A stretch of 62,374 nucleotides of DNA from an uncultured Cellvibrionales bacterium (GCA_913031145.1 CAJWCO010000013.1:1-62374); one strand, 5' to 3'; counted from the first letter of the stretch, positions 37,189-50,574 are shown. The notes: a model not told the origin generated them from the sequence alone. Made by a program: numbers and translations.

Positions 37189-39581
37189 GAGCGCCCGCCC
37201 GAGGGCGCTAACACTTCCCGCGCACCTGAGTGCGACATGGCGCTGACGATGCCTGCAGCCTCCATACTCTCTATCAGTCTTGCAGCACGGTTGTAACCGA
37301 CCCGTAACTTGCGTTGCAACGACGAAATAGACGCTTTGCGAGATTCTAGAACAAACGCCACCGCTTCGTCGTAAAGTGGATCCAAGGTATCGTCCTGCTC
37401 GTTGTCTTGATCCGCAGTAAAACCTGGCACCGGTATATTGGCGACACTATCCTCATCGGTTATCTCCGATATATAGGTTGGCTGTCCGCGCCTTTTGAGT
37501 TCTGCAACAACGCGGTGTACCTCTGGATCGTCCACAAAAGCGCCGTGAACACGCACCGGCACACTGGTTCCTGATGGAAGGTACAACATGTCGCCATGCC
37601 CCAATAGTTGCTCGGCGCCACCCTGATCTAAAATGGTTCTGGAGTCGATCTTTGACGATACCTGAAACGCAATACGGGTCGGAACATTGGCTTTTATCAG
37701 GCCCGTAATCACGTCGACCGATGGCCTCTGCGTCGCGAGAATCAAGTGAATGCCCGCGGCGCGTGCTTTTTGCGCGATGCGCGCAATAAGCTGCTCAACC
37801 TTTTTTCCAACAATCATGATCATGTCGGCAAATTCATCAATGACGACCACAATGTAAGGCAGAACGGTCAGCAGAGGCGCTTCATGATCTGATACATCGC
37901 CAACCTGCGCGAGCTCGGTGTCCAGCGACCATAAAGGGTCCACGAGCGGCTCACCCGCCTTTTTGGCTTCTTCGACCTTTCTATTGAAGCCGGCAATATT
38001 ACGAACGCCAAGGGCTGACATGAGTTTATAACGACGCTCCATTTCGCCGACGCACCAACGCAAGCCGCTTGCGGCATCTTTCATATCAGTAATTACCGGC
38101 GTTAATAGATGTGGTATCCCATCATAGACGGACAGCTCAAGCATTTTAGGATCCACCAGAATCAGCTTTACGTCTTCAGCGGACGACTTAAACAACAGAC
38201 TCAAGAGCATTGCATTAATACCTACAGACTTACCTGACCCCGTAGTGCCTGCGACAAGTAAATGCGGCATTCGAGCCAAATCAGCGACAATAGGCAATCC
38301 AGCAATATCGTGACCCAACGCCAGCGTTAAGGGCGAGCTTGCTCGATCATAAGCCTCGGTCGATAACACTTCGCTCAGTCGGACCATTTGTCTTTTTTCG
38401 TTAGGAATTTCAACACCTACCACTGATTTCCCAGAGATTACCTCGACAACACGAACGCTAATGACTGCCATAGAGCGCGCGAGATCTTTTGCGAGTCCAG
38501 TAATACGGCTGGCCTTGATACCCGCAGCAGGCTGAATTTCAAACCGAGTGACGACGGGCCCAGGCAGAACTTCTACTACATCCACGCTAATACCAAAATC
38601 TTGCAGCTTATGTTCGAGAAGACGTGACAAATGTTCTAGCGAATCGGCAGAAAAACCACTGTTCCTATCGACTTCAGCCGGGTCGAGAAGATTCAGTGGG
38701 GGCACGCCCAATTCGTGTATTTCATCTGCAAACAACGTTTGTTGCTTTTCGCGCTCCAAACGCGGGCTAATTGTTTTAGTCGGCAGAGGCAACTGAATGA
38801 CGGGCGGCACGCGTTTTTTTCGCTGCTGTTTTTTTTCCTCAACGTTGCTGCGTCGCTCAGACAATTGTGTTGCCGCGATTTGACGTTCACCTCGTTCACG
38901 ATGTTTTTCAGCGAGCCATAGGCGCAGTCGTACGAGCAGTGCTGTGGTCGTGATGATTGCCCGATTGACTAGAATAAACCACGACACATCGGCAAATACA
39001 CTGATCCCAAACAAAAACAACGCGACCAGCATGAGTGTACTACCAATTCGGTTAAACGCAGTCAGGCAGGCGTCCCCAATTTCCTTCCCAATCAGGCCGC
39101 CAATGTATTGGAAATCCACTTGGACATGGCTCAACTGGATGTGCGCAAGAGCAGTTGCGCTGGCCATAATTAGCACGAAGCCAATTCCGGCTAATAACAA
39201 ATCACCCACTGTAAATGCATGACTGTCGACCGAAGACCTAAAATACTGTCGCAATTTTTGTAAAGCTCTGAGCGCAAGTGCTGCAGGAAACAAATAAGCC
39301 ATAATGCCAAAAAGATAATAAAAGATATCTGCAACCAGAGCACCGGCCGCGCCCACTGCATTATTGGCTCCACTTCGGGCGCCCGTCGTTGACCATCCGG
39401 GGTCATCCGCTGAGAAACTCAGCAGCGCAATGAGGATAATGACACACGACAGAATTAACGTTATCAGTGCGCCTTCCGCTGCTAGGCGTCGCAGGCGAGA
39501 ATCGAGAGCAACGCTTAGCGGAGGCTGGTCTATTTCTTTTCTTCTGTTGTCGCCGCCCAATGCCCAACTCCTCCGCTTCAA
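37185..39581 (-). CDS. ftsK: DNA translocase FtsK
   Basis: Septum-located DNA pump that clears the chromosome termini and activates XerCD. The 798-residue protein has four membrane helices (about 34-54, 79-109, 126-147, 179-201), a short linker, and the motor domain with Walker A GTTGSGKS (445-452), Walker B-type [10 protein letters not shown] and [20 protein letters not shown]. The C-terminal gamma domain ([19 protein letters not shown]) reads KOPS sites. The linker is shorter than in E. coli, as in Pseudomonas. Confidence 0.96.
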   Translation of the reverse strand: MKRRSWALGGDNRRKEIDQPPLSVALDSRLRRLAAEGALITLILSCVIILIALLSFSADDPGWSTTGARSGANNAVGAAGALVADIFYYLFGIMAYLFPAALALRALQKLRQYFRSSVDSHAFTVGDLLLAGIGFVLIMASATALAHIQLSHVQVDFQYIGGLIGKEIGDACLTAFNRIGSTLMLVALFLFGISVFADVSWFILVNRAIITTTALLVRLRLWLAEKHRERGERQIAATQLSERRSNVEEKKQQRKKRVPPVIQLPLPTKTISPRLEREKQQTLFADEIHELGVPPLNLLDPAEVDRNSGFSADSLEHLSRLLEHKLQDFGISVDVVEVLPGPVVTRFEIQPAAGIKASRITGLAKDLARSMAVISVRVVEVISGKSVVGVEIPNEKRQMVRLSEVLSTEAYDRASSPLTLALGHDIAGLPIVADLARMPHLLVAGTTGSGKSVGINAMLLSLLFKSSAEDVKLILVDPKMLELSVYDGIPHLLTPVITDMKDAASGLRWCVGEMERRYKLMSALGVRNIAGFNRKVEEAKKAGEPLVDPLWSLDTELAQVGDVSDHEAPLLTVLPYIVVVIDEFADMIMIVGKKVEQLIARIAQKARAAGIHLILATQRPSVDVITGLIKANVPTRIAFQVSSKIDSRTILDQGGAEQLLGHGDMLYLPSGTSVPVRVHGAFVDDPEVHRVVAELKRRGQPTYISEITDEDSVANIPVPGFTADQDNEQDDTLDPLYDEAVAFVLESRKASISSLQRKLRVGYNRAARLIESMEAAGIVSAMSHSGAREVLAPSGGRS

Positions 39582-39697
39582 TGCGCTAATTGTAGCCGAT
39601 TATGAGAAAAATCGAGACATCCCTGATAAATAAACGTGGACCACGCGTAATAATTGGAAACCCTCATAGGAAAGTTGCTTTTGTACCTTTATCATGA

Positions 39698-40711
<1,014 letters not shown>

Positions 40712-40716
40712 CGCCT

Positions 40717-41400
40717 GTGACTTTGAGCCATTTGTGTGAGCGTAACCCTCAGTTTCCGGATCCCATGACCGCACTGGAAGAACCCGACGGTCTCTTGGCC
40801 GTGGGCGGCAATCTAGCCGCCAATACTCTCATCGAGGCGTATAGTCGGGGTATTTTCCCATGGTATCAAGACGGAGATCCTTTGCTTTGGTGGAGCCCAT
40901 CGCAGCGATGTGTGCTCCACCCGAGTCAACTACATGTATCGAGAAGCCTAAAAAAAATAATCCGGCGAGGCGATTTTTCAATCACCTCAGACACGGTCTT
41001 TGACCAGGTATTGTCGGGGTGCATTAAAACTCGGATCAAACAATCGGGTGGTACATGGATCACGCCGGCTATGCGCAAAGCTTACAATACATTACACAAT
41101 TTAGGGATTGCGCACTCCGTAGAGGTCTGGCAAGACAACCAATTGCAAGGAGGTCTTTATGGCGTTGCTATCGGCGGTGTTTTTTGTGGGGAGTCGATGT
41201 TTAGTTACTCTGCAAACAGCTCCAAACTAGCATTCGTAGCACTGTGTGACCGCCTGAAAGACGCAGACTTCGGTTTAATCGACTGCCAGATGGAGACGGC
41301 GCATTTGAACAGTCTCGGAGCGATTTCTATTGCGCGCGAGTCGTTCTTAAAACGACTCAAGTTGCACGTCGACAGAACTATAATTTGGCCTCTATTTTGA
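40717..41400 (+). CDS. aat: leucyl/phenylalanyl-tRNA-protein transferase
   Basis: Adds Leu or Phe to proteins with N-terminal Lys or Arg, marking them for ClpSAP. The 227-residue protein has FPDPMTALEEPDGLLAVGG, SRGIFPWYQDGDPLLWWSP and GGVFCGESMFS, the family signatures. The start is a GTG six bases after trxB; the next ATG would remove conserved residues. Part of an N-degron gene group with bpt, clpS and clpA. Confidence 0.95.
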   Translation: MTLSHLCERNPQFPDPMTALEEPDGLLAVGGNLAANTLIEAYSRGIFPWYQDGDPLLWWSPSQRCVLHPSQLHVSRSLKKIIRRGDFSITSDTVFDQVLSGCIKTRIKQSGGTWITPAMRKAYNTLHNLGIAHSVEVWQDNQLQGGLYGVAIGGVFCGESMFSYSANSSKLAFVALCDRLKDADFGLIDCQMETAHLNSLGAISIARESFLKRLKLHVDRTIIWPLF

Positions 41401-41487
41401 AGCGATCACTTTGATGACACAAAATACGTGCTAGAATCTGCTTTTTTAAAGGAGGTTTTTCATCCGAAACCCTTATGAGGCGACCGC

Positions 41488-42210
41488 TTGAGTGAAGTCA
41501 TCGCCAGTACGAGATTCAATGTCGGCTTTTTGATTTCTGAAACTCACACGTGTAGTTATCTTTCAGATCAGCGTGCACGCATGTTGTTTGTCGACCCGCA
41601 GCGTCCGATCGACCTAACCACCTATACCGACTTAAGTCACCAGGGATTTAGGCGCAATGGCAATGTGCTTTATGCACCGCACTGCAGTGGATGTGACGCT
41701 TGCGTTCCAAGCCGGATTTGTATGAAAACATTTAAGCTCAACCGATCTCAAAGGCGCTGTTGGCGGCAAAATGGTGACGTCGTCGTGGAGCAAACTACAG
41801 TGATAAATTTGCAAGAACACTATAACGTCTATGCCAACTACATTAACGCTAGGCATTCAGACGGTGACATGTATCCCGCCTGTATCCAGCAGTTTCGTGA
41901 CTACCTGGGTAACGCGTGGCATTGCACCTACTACTTAGAAATGCGCGTTGCCGGTAAACTCATCGGCTGTGCTGTCATCGACATGCTGGAAAATGCTGTC
42001 TCAGCCACGTACACCTATTTTGACCCTGAGCACGAGGCACGCAGCTTAGGCACGCTCGCGGTGCTCTTTCAAGCGAAAATGGCCAAGGCACTCGGACTTG
42101 AATATGTGTACCTAGGCTACTGGATCGCCGATTGTGACAAGATGCAATACAAACAGAACTTTAAGCCTCTCGAGGTGTATCAAAATAAAAGCTGGCACCC
42201 ACTCAAATGA
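41488..42210 (+). CDS. bpt: aspartate/glutamate leucyltransferase Bpt
   Basis: Transfers Leu to proteins with N-terminal Asp or Glu, making them ClpS substrates. The 240-residue protein has the conserved N-terminal cysteine motif (HTCSYLSDQRARMLF), HCSGCDACVPSRI, and the C-terminal YLGYWIADCDKMQYKQNFKP. The start is TTG, with ATGAGG seven bases upstream and no ATG before the conserved N-terminus. Formerly annotated as arginyltransferase ate. Confidence 0.93.
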   Translation: MSEVIASTRFNVGFLISETHTCSYLSDQRARMLFVDPQRPIDLTTYTDLSHQGFRRNGNVLYAPHCSGCDACVPSRICMKTFKLNRSQRRCWRQNGDVVVEQTTVINLQEHYNVYANYINARHSDGDMYPACIQQFRDYLGNAWHCTYYLEMRVAGKLIGCAVIDMLENAVSATYTYFDPEHEARSLGTLAVLFQAKMAKALGLEYVYLGYWIADCDKMQYKQNFKPLEVYQNKSWHPLK

Positions 42211-42278
42211 TTTTGCTAAACGGCGCATTATAGGGCAAACTTGCGCACGTTTTTTTGATTACGGTACAGAATTGGTTT

Positions 42279-42497
42279 ATGGCGAAAGAAGATAACATTG
42301 AATTCGACGGGGAGGTCATCGATACGCTCCCTAATACGACCTTCCGAGTAAAGCTGGAGAATGGGCATGTCATCATTGCACATATTTCAGGAAAAATGCG
42401 CAAACACTACATTCGCATTTTGACGGGGGATAAGGTCAAGGTAGAAATGACTCCCTACGATCTCACCAAAGGGCGGATCACTTTTCGGGAGCGATGA
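42279..42497 (+). CDS. infA: translation initiation factor IF-1
   Basis: A 72-residue OB-fold protein starting [19 protein letters not shown], matching IF-1 over its whole length ([29 protein letters not shown]). It blocks the A site during initiation. The frame is open upstream to 42255, but ATG 42279 gives the universal N-terminus. Follows bpt, as in Pseudomonas. Confidence 0.96.
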   Translation: MAKEDNIEFDGEVIDTLPNTTFRVKLENGHVIIAHISGKMRKHYIRILTGDKVKVEMTPYDLTKGRITFRER

Positions 42498-42523
42498 CAA
42501 ACGTCGCGTGAGGTCTCTTACAC

Positions 42524-42571
42524 AGAGCTTCGTAGCCAAAGAGCTTCGTAGCCACAAAGCTTCGTGGCGGA
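42524..42571. repeat. three tandem copies of a 16-bp repeat downstream of infA
   Basis: AGAGCTTCGTAGCCAA (42524-42539) is followed head to tail by AGAGCTTCGTAGCCAC and a diverged AAAGCTTCGTGGCGGA. The last copy can form the hairpin GCCAC/GTGGC. It lies between the convergent infA and clpA genes, in a 220-base gap without an ORF. Confidence 0.8.
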
Positions 42572-42717
42572 GATTTGCTAGCGGCCCTCACGTGCAGCCA
42601 AATGGTCTATCCAGCAGCGTGCCAAGATGTGCGACGGGCGCCGTCCTTTAGTTCGCCCAGAACACTCACACTTGAGTACCGATGGGACAGCGCTTAGCGC
42701 GGTCCTTCACGCAATGG

Positions 42718-44985
42718 TTAAGCCGGTTCAGTCGTGACCCGTAAATCCTCTTCAGTAACAGAGACCTTGACCGTCCCGCCCGCCTTGGACAGAGCTCCAA
42801 AGAGCACCTCTTCTGCCAATGGCTTCTTAATCCGCTCTTGGATCAGCCGATCCATAGGCCGAGCCCCCATCTTTTTGTCGTAGCCGTGCTTGGCAAGCCA
42901 AAGGCGTGCGTCGTCATCGACCTCTAAAAAGACCTTCTTTTCATCGAGCTGATTTTGGAGCTGAACCAAAAATTTGTCGACTACGGTGGTAATCACATCG
43001 ACAGACAGTTCCGAAAACTGAATAATTCCATCGAGACGGTTACGGAATTCAGGGGTAAACATTTTCTTAATGGCTTCCATTCCATCGGTACCATGGTCTT
43101 GCTCGGCAAACCCAATAGACGCCCTACTCATTAATTCAGCACCCGCGTTGGTCGTCATAATCAAAACGACGTGTCGAAAATCCGCTTTGCGGCCATTGTT
43201 ATCCGTAAGAGTACCGTGATCCATGACCTGCAATAACAAATTGAAGACATCTGGGTGCGCCTTTTCAACTTCGTCAAGCAAGACAACGCAATGAGGCTGC
43301 TTATTAACGGCTTCGGTCAGCAACCCACCCTGATCGTAACCCACATATCCAGGAGGGGCACCAATGAGCCTTGAGACGGTATGCCGTTCCATGTACTCCG
43401 ACATGTCAAACCTTAGAAGCTCAACGCCCAACACATTCGCCAGCTGTCGCGTTACTTCAGTTTTGCCCACACCTGTCGGCCCTGCGAACAAAAAGCTGCC
43501 CACGGGCTTGCTTCCCTCTCGAAGACCCGCCCGCGCTAACTTTATCGCGGTGCTCATGGCGTCAATCGCCGAATCTTGACCAAACACCACCATTTTTAGC
43601 TTTTCAGCTAAACCACGGAGTTGCTCTTTGTCCGAGCTAGACACACTTTTAGGGGGGATCCGCGCGATCTTCGAGATGATCAATTCAATATCGCTCACAC
43701 CCACTGTTTTCTTGCGCTTACTCGGGCTTTGCAAGCGCTGAAAGGCCCCTGCTTCGTCGATGACGTCAATGGCCTTGTCGGGCAAAAACCGATCATTAAT
43801 GTGCCGACTTGATAGCTCCGCAGCAGACTTTAATGCAGAATCCGTGAACCGTAAGCTGTGATGCTCTTCGAACCGCGACTTTAGCCCCTTTAAGATCTGG
43901 TAGGTGTCGTCAACGCTTGGCTCGGGCACGTCTATCTTTTGAAAGCGCCTTGCCAGCGCGTGATCCTTTTCAAAAACTCCGCGGTATTCCTGATAAGTCG
44001 TTGAACCAATACAGCGTATTTGGCCTGAAGAGAGAAGTGGTTTCAGGAGATTCGACGCGTCCATTACCCCGCCGGAGGCCGCTCCTGCACCGATAATAGT
44101 GTGAATTTCGTCTATAAATAGAACACATTTTTCCAACTGCTTCAGTTCGGAGATAATGCCTTTTAAGCGCTTTTCAAAGTCGCCCCTATATTTTGTCCCC
44201 GCTAGCAAAGATCCCATATCGAGTGAATACACGGTACTGCCTAACATGGGCTCGGCCACACGTTCTTCAACGATCATTTGCGCAAGACCTTCCGCAATTG
44301 CCGTCTTACCGACCCCTGCCTCACCTACCAGCAGCGGATTATTCTTCCGGCGGCGGATCAGCACCTGACTCACCCTGCCCACCTCTTCATCGCGCCCAAC
44401 TAACGGATCAATCAACCCTTGCAATGCACTTTCGTTCAAGTTGGTCGCAAATTGCGCCAACATGCTCTCGCTTTCACCTTGCTCATTTTCTTTACCGTTA
44501 GATGCTTCTGAATCCGAGTGTTGCCGCTCAGTTGGCTCCGACTGGTCTGCATATTTAGAAATGCCATGCGAGATAAAGTTGACCACGTCGATTCGGGCCA
44601 CATTTTGCAGTCGCAAAAAGTAAACGGCTTGGCTCTCTTGCTCACTAAAAATCGCCACCACGACATTTGCGCCCACAACTTCGCTATTGTTCGCAGAATT
44701 TACCTGAAAAACGGCGCGTTGTAAGACCCGCTGAAAACCATGCGTTGGCTTAGTTTCTTGTTCTGCATCGTCATCAGGAATCGTCGGTATGGTCGATTCA
44801 ATAAACTCTGACAAATCATGCCTAAGCACGGTTAAATCCGCCCCACACGCTTTGAGAACCGCCGATGCTGATGCATCATCAAGCAACGCCAACAGCAAAT
44901 GCTCCACAGTCATGAACTCGTGACGCTGTTCCCTTGCGGTTTTAAAGGCTAAATTTAGGGTCACCTCTAATTCTCTACTGAGCAT
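42718..44985 (-). CDS. clpA: ATP-dependent Clp protease ATP-binding subunit ClpA
   Basis: Hexameric unfoldase that feeds ClpP, here with ClpS as adaptor. The 755-residue protein has the N-domain (1-140), first AAA+ module with Walker A GEAGVGKTA, second with GPTGVGKTEV, LLDEVEKAHPDVFN and the IGAPPGYVGYDQGG loop, and the ClpP-binding loop in GFAEQDH-like position. Two bases after clpS, so co-translated. Confidence 0.96.
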   Translation of the reverse strand: MLSRELEVTLNLAFKTAREQRHEFMTVEHLLLALLDDASASAVLKACGADLTVLRHDLSEFIESTIPTIPDDDAEQETKPTHGFQRVLQRAVFQVNSANNSEVVGANVVVAIFSEQESQAVYFLRLQNVARIDVVNFISHGISKYADQSEPTERQHSDSEASNGKENEQGESESMLAQFATNLNESALQGLIDPLVGRDEEVGRVSQVLIRRRKNNPLLVGEAGVGKTAIAEGLAQMIVEERVAEPMLGSTVYSLDMGSLLAGTKYRGDFEKRLKGIISELKQLEKCVLFIDEIHTIIGAGAASGGVMDASNLLKPLLSSGQIRCIGSTTYQEYRGVFEKDHALARRFQKIDVPEPSVDDTYQILKGLKSRFEEHHSLRFTDSALKSAAELSSRHINDRFLPDKAIDVIDEAGAFQRLQSPSKRKKTVGVSDIELIISKIARIPPKSVSSSDKEQLRGLAEKLKMVVFGQDSAIDAMSTAIKLARAGLREGSKPVGSFLFAGPTGVGKTEVTRQLANVLGVELLRFDMSEYMERHTVSRLIGAPPGYVGYDQGGLLTEAVNKQPHCVVLLDEVEKAHPDVFNLLLQVMDHGTLTDNNGRKADFRHVVLIMTTNAGAELMSRASIGFAEQDHGTDGMEAIKKMFTPEFRNRLDGIIQFSELSVDVITTVVDKFLVQLQNQLDEKKVFLEVDDDARLWLAKHGYDKKMGARPMDRLIQERIKKPLAEEVLFGALSKAGGTVKVSVTEEDLRVTTEPA

Positions 44986-44987
44986 AC

Positions 44988-45338
44988 TTATTCACCTTCA
45001 TCGTCGTTACAGGGCTCCGCTTCACACAAAAGCGGATGCTGATGTTCTTTTGAATACCGATTTACCAAAGACGCTTTTGTCTCTGCAATATCTTGGGTAT
45101 ACACCCCGCAGACGCCTTTCCCATCGGTATGAATCATTAGCATGATGCGTGTTGCCGTTTCACGGGTTTTGTTGAAAAATTTCTCTATAAGCTCTACTAC
45201 AAATTCCATCGGAGTATAGTCGTCGTTTAGGAGAACGACCTGATACATCTTCGGTTTTTTTACTTGCGGCGGCGCCTCTGCCAACAGCGTAGCGCCATCA
45301 CTATAACGCCCTGGAACTAACGGTTCATCTGCCATCAT
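44988..45338 (-). CDS. clpS: Clp protease adaptor ClpS
   Basis: Recognises N-degrons (Leu, Phe, Tyr, Trp) and hands proteins to ClpA. The 116-residue protein has the ClpS core: [20 protein letters not shown], with the DDYTPMEF motif lining the N-degron pocket, and [20 protein letters not shown]. Two ATGs stand in a row at the start. Followed after two bases by clpA. cspD, which often lies divergent upstream of clpS, is absent; the 224-base gap to icd contains CACGTT-CGAAC-AACGTG (45469-45485). Confidence 0.95.
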   Translation of the reverse strand: MMADEPLVPGRYSDGATLLAEAPPQVKKPKMYQVVLLNDDYTPMEFVVELIEKFFNKTRETATRIMLMIHTDGKGVCGVYTQDIAETKASLVNRYSKEHQHPLLCEAEPCNDDEGE

Positions 45339-45562
45339 TAAGACTCAAAAGCTATATATCAAGAGTGCCATCCTACAACAGCATACGCGCTTAAGTGAAC
45401 TGCCAGACCACTAACTTCTTATTATCTGCAATAAGACCTGGGTGTTTTAACGACTCACTGACGCTCGCCACGTTCGAACAACGTGTTAGATGTTTGAAGA
45501 GGCGAATCTCACAATAACACCGCGCCGGACTGCCACATGTTGCACGATTCCCTCTTCAAGGC

Positions 45563-46816
45563 TCACATATTTTCGATAATTGCATCACCAAATTCGGAGC
45601 ACGACATGAGTACAGCACCGTCCATGAGCCGTTCAAAATCATAAGTGACTTTTTTCTGTGAAATCGCTCCCTCAATACCCGAAACGACCAATTCTGCGGC
45701 AGCATCCCACCCCAAATGTCGCAACATCATTTCTGCTGATAGTATGAGTGACCCAGGATTTACCTTATCTTGCCCGGCATACTTGGGAGCGGTGCCGTGT
45801 GTTGCCTCGAAGATAGCAATGGTATCTGACAAGTTAGCGCCCGGGGCTATACCAATACCACCCACCTGAGCCGCAAGCGCATCGGAAATATAGTCACCAT
45901 TTAAATTCATCGTTGCTAACACGCTGTATTCGCTCGGACGTAATATGATTTGTTGTAGCATTGCATCCGCGATCACGTCTTTAATGACGATCTCGTCCCC
46001 TGTATTTGGATTTTTGAGCGAATGCCATGGGCCGCCATCAAGGGGCTCTGCACCAAACTGCTCGCGTGCCAACTCATAACCCCAATCGCAAAAAGCGCCT
46101 TCCGTAAACTTCATGATGTTACCTTTGTGCACCAGCGTCACTGAGGGTTTATTCTGGTCAATTGCATACTGAATGGCCTTGCTTACCAAGCGTTTGGTGC
46201 CCTCTTCCGACACCGGCTTTATGCCAATACCACAATTGGAATCAAATCGGATCTTGCCAATGTTCATCTCATTCTGTAAGAATGCAATAACTTTGTTTGC
46301 ATCTTCACTTCCAGCTTTCCACTCAATTCCGGCATAGATGTCTTCAGAGTTTTCCCTAAAAATACACATATCGACATGATGCGGCGCCTTCACCGGTGAT
46401 GGTACGCCCGCAAACCAACGAACGGGCCTCTGGCACACGTACAAATCCAATTCCTGACGAAGCGCTACATTTAAGGAACGAAACCCACCGCCCACTGGCG
46501 TTGTTAACGGACCTTTAATGGAAACCACATAGTCCTTTACGGCGTCTAATGTCTCTGCAGGAAACCAATCACCCTCATAGAGCTCTGCCGCCTTTTCGCC
46601 ACAGTAAACCTCCATCCAAGCAATTTTCTTTGCACCGCCAAAGGCCCGTTCGACAGCGGCGTCTACAACTTTTATCATCACCGGCGTTATATCAAATCCG
46701 ATACCGTCTCCCTCTATAAAAGGGATAATAGGATTATTTGGGACATTGAGAGAAAAGTCCTCATTGACAGTTACTTTTTCACCCGACTGGGGTATCTGAA
46801 TGTGTTGATAAGCCAT
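45563..46816 (-). CDS. icd: isocitrate dehydrogenase (NADP+)
   Basis: TCA-cycle enzyme at the branch with the glyoxylate shunt. The 417-residue dimeric form has the substrate serine in [13 protein letters not shown] (S114), equivalent to the AceK phosphorylation site S113 of E. coli, and NADP specificity residues in [18 protein letters not shown]. With aceA and glcB in the same window, control of Icd by phosphorylation is plausible, but aceK is not in this window. Confidence 0.96.
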   Translation of the reverse strand: MAYQHIQIPQSGEKVTVNEDFSLNVPNNPIIPFIEGDGIGFDITPVMIKVVDAAVERAFGGAKKIAWMEVYCGEKAAELYEGDWFPAETLDAVKDYVVSIKGPLTTPVGGGFRSLNVALRQELDLYVCQRPVRWFAGVPSPVKAPHHVDMCIFRENSEDIYAGIEWKAGSEDANKVIAFLQNEMNIGKIRFDSNCGIGIKPVSEEGTKRLVSKAIQYAIDQNKPSVTLVHKGNIMKFTEGAFCDWGYELAREQFGAEPLDGGPWHSLKNPNTGDEIVIKDVIADAMLQQIILRPSEYSVLATMNLNGDYISDALAAQVGGIGIAPGANLSDTIAIFEATHGTAPKYAGQDKVNPGSLILSAEMMLRHLGWDAAAELVVSGIEGAISQKKVTYDFERLMDGAVLMSCSEFGDAIIENM

Positions 46817-46849
46817 ACTATTCCTCGCGGCGAGTCTTTGTGATTGGGT

Positions 46850-46893
46850 ATGTAAATATCTTACATGATACCATGGATCCGGGTGTTTATTAA
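46850..46893 (-). promoter_or_regulatory. icd promoter with an overlapping palindrome
   Basis: On the minus strand TTAATA (46893-46888) and TATCAT (46870-46865) are 17 bases apart upstream of icd. The perfect inverted repeat ATGTAA-ATATC-TTACAT (46850-46866) overlaps the end of the -10 and the expected transcription start, as a repressor site would. Confidence 0.5.
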
Positions 46894-46932
46894 AATCACG
46901 CGCTCTTGGCCGCTACGTGAGGGAAAGCTTTT

Positions 46933-47493
46933 GTGCACACGTTAATACGCTTCAATAAACCCTTTAAAGTGCTCAGTCAGTTCACAGATCAATCGGACCG
47001 CAAAACGCTGGCAGACTACCTCACCGTTAAAAACGTCTATCCTGCGGGGCGATTAGATTTTGATTCTGAGGGCCTACTGCTTCTCACTGACAACGGTACA
47101 TTACAATCCCGAATCACACAGCCTCGGTTTAAAATTCAAAAAACTTACTGGGTACAAGTCGAGGGTCGTGCCGAAATGCGCCATATTGAAGCACTGACTA
47201 TGGGCATCATGCTGAATGACGGGCCGGCGCGCGCGCTTTCGGGAAAGCTCATCTCCGAGCCCTCCGTGTGGTTGCGAAATCCGCCTATTCGACAGCGCAA
47301 AACGGTCAACGACAGCTGGATAGAATTAGTCATTAATGAAGGGCGTAATCGGCAAGTACGCCGCATGACTGCGCGTGTGGGTTTACCCACACTCAGACTC
47401 ATCAGGGTGCGAATCGGAAGATGGCATTTAGATGGCCTCAACCCTGGGGAGCACCGCACGGAAAATGTCGACACCCACGGTGAGCTAAGATGA
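46933..47493 (+). CDS. rluE: 23S rRNA pseudouridine synthase RluE
   Basis: RsuA-family pseudouridine synthase without an S4 domain, making pseudouridine 2457 in E. coli 23S rRNA. The 186-residue protein has IRFNKPFKVLSQFTD, the catalytic VYPAGRLDFDSEGLLLLT and NEGRNRQVRRMTA. Start GTG. It precedes nudJ and mnmA in the same order as in E. coli. Confidence 0.94.
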   Translation: MHTLIRFNKPFKVLSQFTDQSDRKTLADYLTVKNVYPAGRLDFDSEGLLLLTDNGTLQSRITQPRFKIQKTYWVQVEGRAEMRHIEALTMGIMLNDGPARALSGKLISEPSVWLRNPPIRQRKTVNDSWIELVINEGRNRQVRRMTARVGLPTLRLIRVRIGRWHLDGLNPGEHRTENVDTHGELR

Positions 47494-47520
47494 TATTTTC
47501 TCCCCTTAAAGGATGCAGAT

Positions 47521-47967
47521 ATGCCTGACAAAATCCACCTAACCGTTGCTTGCGTGATCGAAAATCACGGTAAATTTTTACTCGTCAACGAGACGCAAGA
47601 AGGTAAGCACGTCATTAACCAACCGGCCGGGCATGTGGAACCGGGTGAAGATATTCTTTCGGCTGCCTATCGAGAGACACTGGAAGAAACCGGATGGAAA
47701 ATCGAGCTTTGCGGGTTTATCGGCTTTTCACATCATTATGTGCCAAGCAGCGGCATTACATATTACCGTGTAAGTTTCAGCGCCAAGCCGCTAGAATTCG
47801 GCCCATACGCGGAGATCGACAGTGACATCGACAGCGCCGTGTGGATGTCGTTCGCGGAAATTGAGGCACAGCGCCATAAACTTCGCAGCCCCATGGTGCT
47901 TGAGTGCATTGAACGCTATTTGGAAAATAAAATTTTTCCTTTGGAAGTGTTTCTCAACCGCTTATAG
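47521..47967 (+). CDS. nudJ: Nudix phosphatase NudJ
   Basis: A 148-residue Nudix hydrolase with the box [23 protein letters not shown] (read as G-x5-E-x7-RE-x2-EE-x-G). E. coli NudJ dephosphorylates thiamine precursor diphosphate and other nucleotides. Its placement between rluE and mnmA matches E. coli, which supports the name. Confidence 0.9.
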   Translation: MPDKIHLTVACVIENHGKFLLVNETQEGKHVINQPAGHVEPGEDILSAAYRETLEETGWKIELCGFIGFSHHYVPSSGITYYRVSFSAKPLEFGPYAEIDSDIDSAVWMSFAEIEAQRHKLRSPMVLECIERYLENKIFPLEVFLNRL

Positions 47968-48001
47968 TTCACGCATTACGGATTTTAAGGGAACGAGCGC
48001 G

Positions 48002-49087
48002 TTGTCAAAAGTTATCGTTGGAATGTCTGGTGGTGTCGACTCTTCCGTCGCGGCCTTGCTTTTAAAGGAGCAAGGGTTTCGCGTCGAGGGGTTGTTTATG
48101 AAAAATTGGGATGAAGACGACGGGACCGATTACTGCACAGCTAAAGAAGATCTAGCCGACGCCCAGCAAGTCTGTGACCGATTAAACATCCCTTTGCATC
48201 AAGCAAATTTTGCAGTGGACTATTGGGACAATGTCTTTGCGCATTTTCTCAACGAATACAAACTCGGTCGCACGCCGAACCCCGATATACTTTGCAATAA
48301 AGAAATAAAGTTTAAAGTGTTCCTTGAATATGCTCAGCAGTTGGGTGCCGAATTTATTGCTACCGGCCATTACAGCCGACTGTGCCAAGAAAATGAGGCT
48401 ACGCGCTTATTAAAAGCCGCTGATGCGGCTAAAGATCAAAGCTATTTTCTTCATGCTGTAACTGCAGAAGCCTTTAAGAAGTCACTCTTTCCATTGGGCG
48501 ATCTACAAAAAACCACCGTGCGAGAAATTGCACACCGCAATGACTTTATCACCTCCAACAAAAAAGACAGTACGGGTATCTGCTTCATTGGGGAGCGCCG
48601 TTTTAGTGATTTTCTCGCGAACTATCTACCCGCTCAGCCGGGTGACATAAAGACGACAGATGGACGCGCGGTGGGCCGGCATCGTGGTCTGATGTTTTAT
48701 ACATTAGGGCAACGTCAGGGGCTCAACATAGGCGGATTAAGGAGTAGCGGTCCACAACCATGGTATGCGGTAGACAAAGACCTACGCAACAATGTCCTAA
48801 TCGTTGGGCAGGGAGCTGATCATCCCGCTTTATTTTCTAACCAACTGGTGGCGGAACAGGTCCATTGGATCAATGGGCCGCCCAAAGCCCGCAGTTTTGA
48901 ATGTCTAGCAAAAAATCGTTACAGGCAAACAGACCAGTCCTGTGATGTTGCGCTTGGCCCTGAGCAAACATGCAACGTTTCGTTTGCACAGCCACAACGC
49001 GCGGTAACACCCGGGCAATCTGTTGTCTTTTACCGCAAAGATGAGTGCCTGGGCGGCGGCGTGATACGAGAGACGTCACTGGGGTAA
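48002..49087 (+). CDS. mnmA: tRNA 2-thiouridine(34) synthase MnmA
   Basis: Thiolates the wobble uridine of Lys, Glu and Gln tRNAs. The 361-residue protein has the ATP motif [24 protein letters not shown], the catalytic cysteine in [12 protein letters not shown] and the second in [13 protein letters not shown]. The frame is open upstream through nudJ, but TTG 48002 gives the family N-terminus ([10 protein letters not shown]), with AAGGGA upstream; no ATG suits. In most gammaproteobacteria hflD follows; here the next gene is purB. Confidence 0.95.
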   Translation: MSKVIVGMSGGVDSSVAALLLKEQGFRVEGLFMKNWDEDDGTDYCTAKEDLADAQQVCDRLNIPLHQANFAVDYWDNVFAHFLNEYKLGRTPNPDILCNKEIKFKVFLEYAQQLGAEFIATGHYSRLCQENEATRLLKAADAAKDQSYFLHAVTAEAFKKSLFPLGDLQKTTVREIAHRNDFITSNKKDSTGICFIGERRFSDFLANYLPAQPGDIKTTDGRAVGRHRGLMFYTLGQRQGLNIGGLRSSGPQPWYAVDKDLRNNVLIVGQGADHPALFSNQLVAEQVHWINGPPKARSFECLAKNRYRQTDQSCDVALGPEQTCNVSFAQPQRAVTPGQSVVFYRKDECLGGGVIRETSLG

Positions 49088-49149
49088 TGTAGCGACCAAT
49101 TAATACGTCCATCGTAACGCCTGCCAATACGCAAATTGTTGAGTAATAA

Positions 49150-50574
<1,425 letters not shown>

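Noticed and set aside
41448-41460. Very strong ribosome-binding sequence AAAGGAGG upstream of bpt
   Set aside because: No ATG, GTG or TTG follows at a usable distance; the bpt start has its own ATGAGG closer by.
42524-42571. Tandem repeats as a CRISPR array
   Set aside because: The copies are directly adjacent without spacers, only three, and no cas genes are present.
45469-45485. CACGTT-CGAAC-AACGTG dyad between clpS and icd as an operator
   Set aside because: It is not positioned over a recognisable promoter; kept only as a note in the clpS entry.
47822-48001. N-terminal extension of MnmA reaching into nudJ
   Set aside because: The extension is out-of-frame nudJ coding sequence and has no match to MnmA N-termini; TTG 48002 fits the family.
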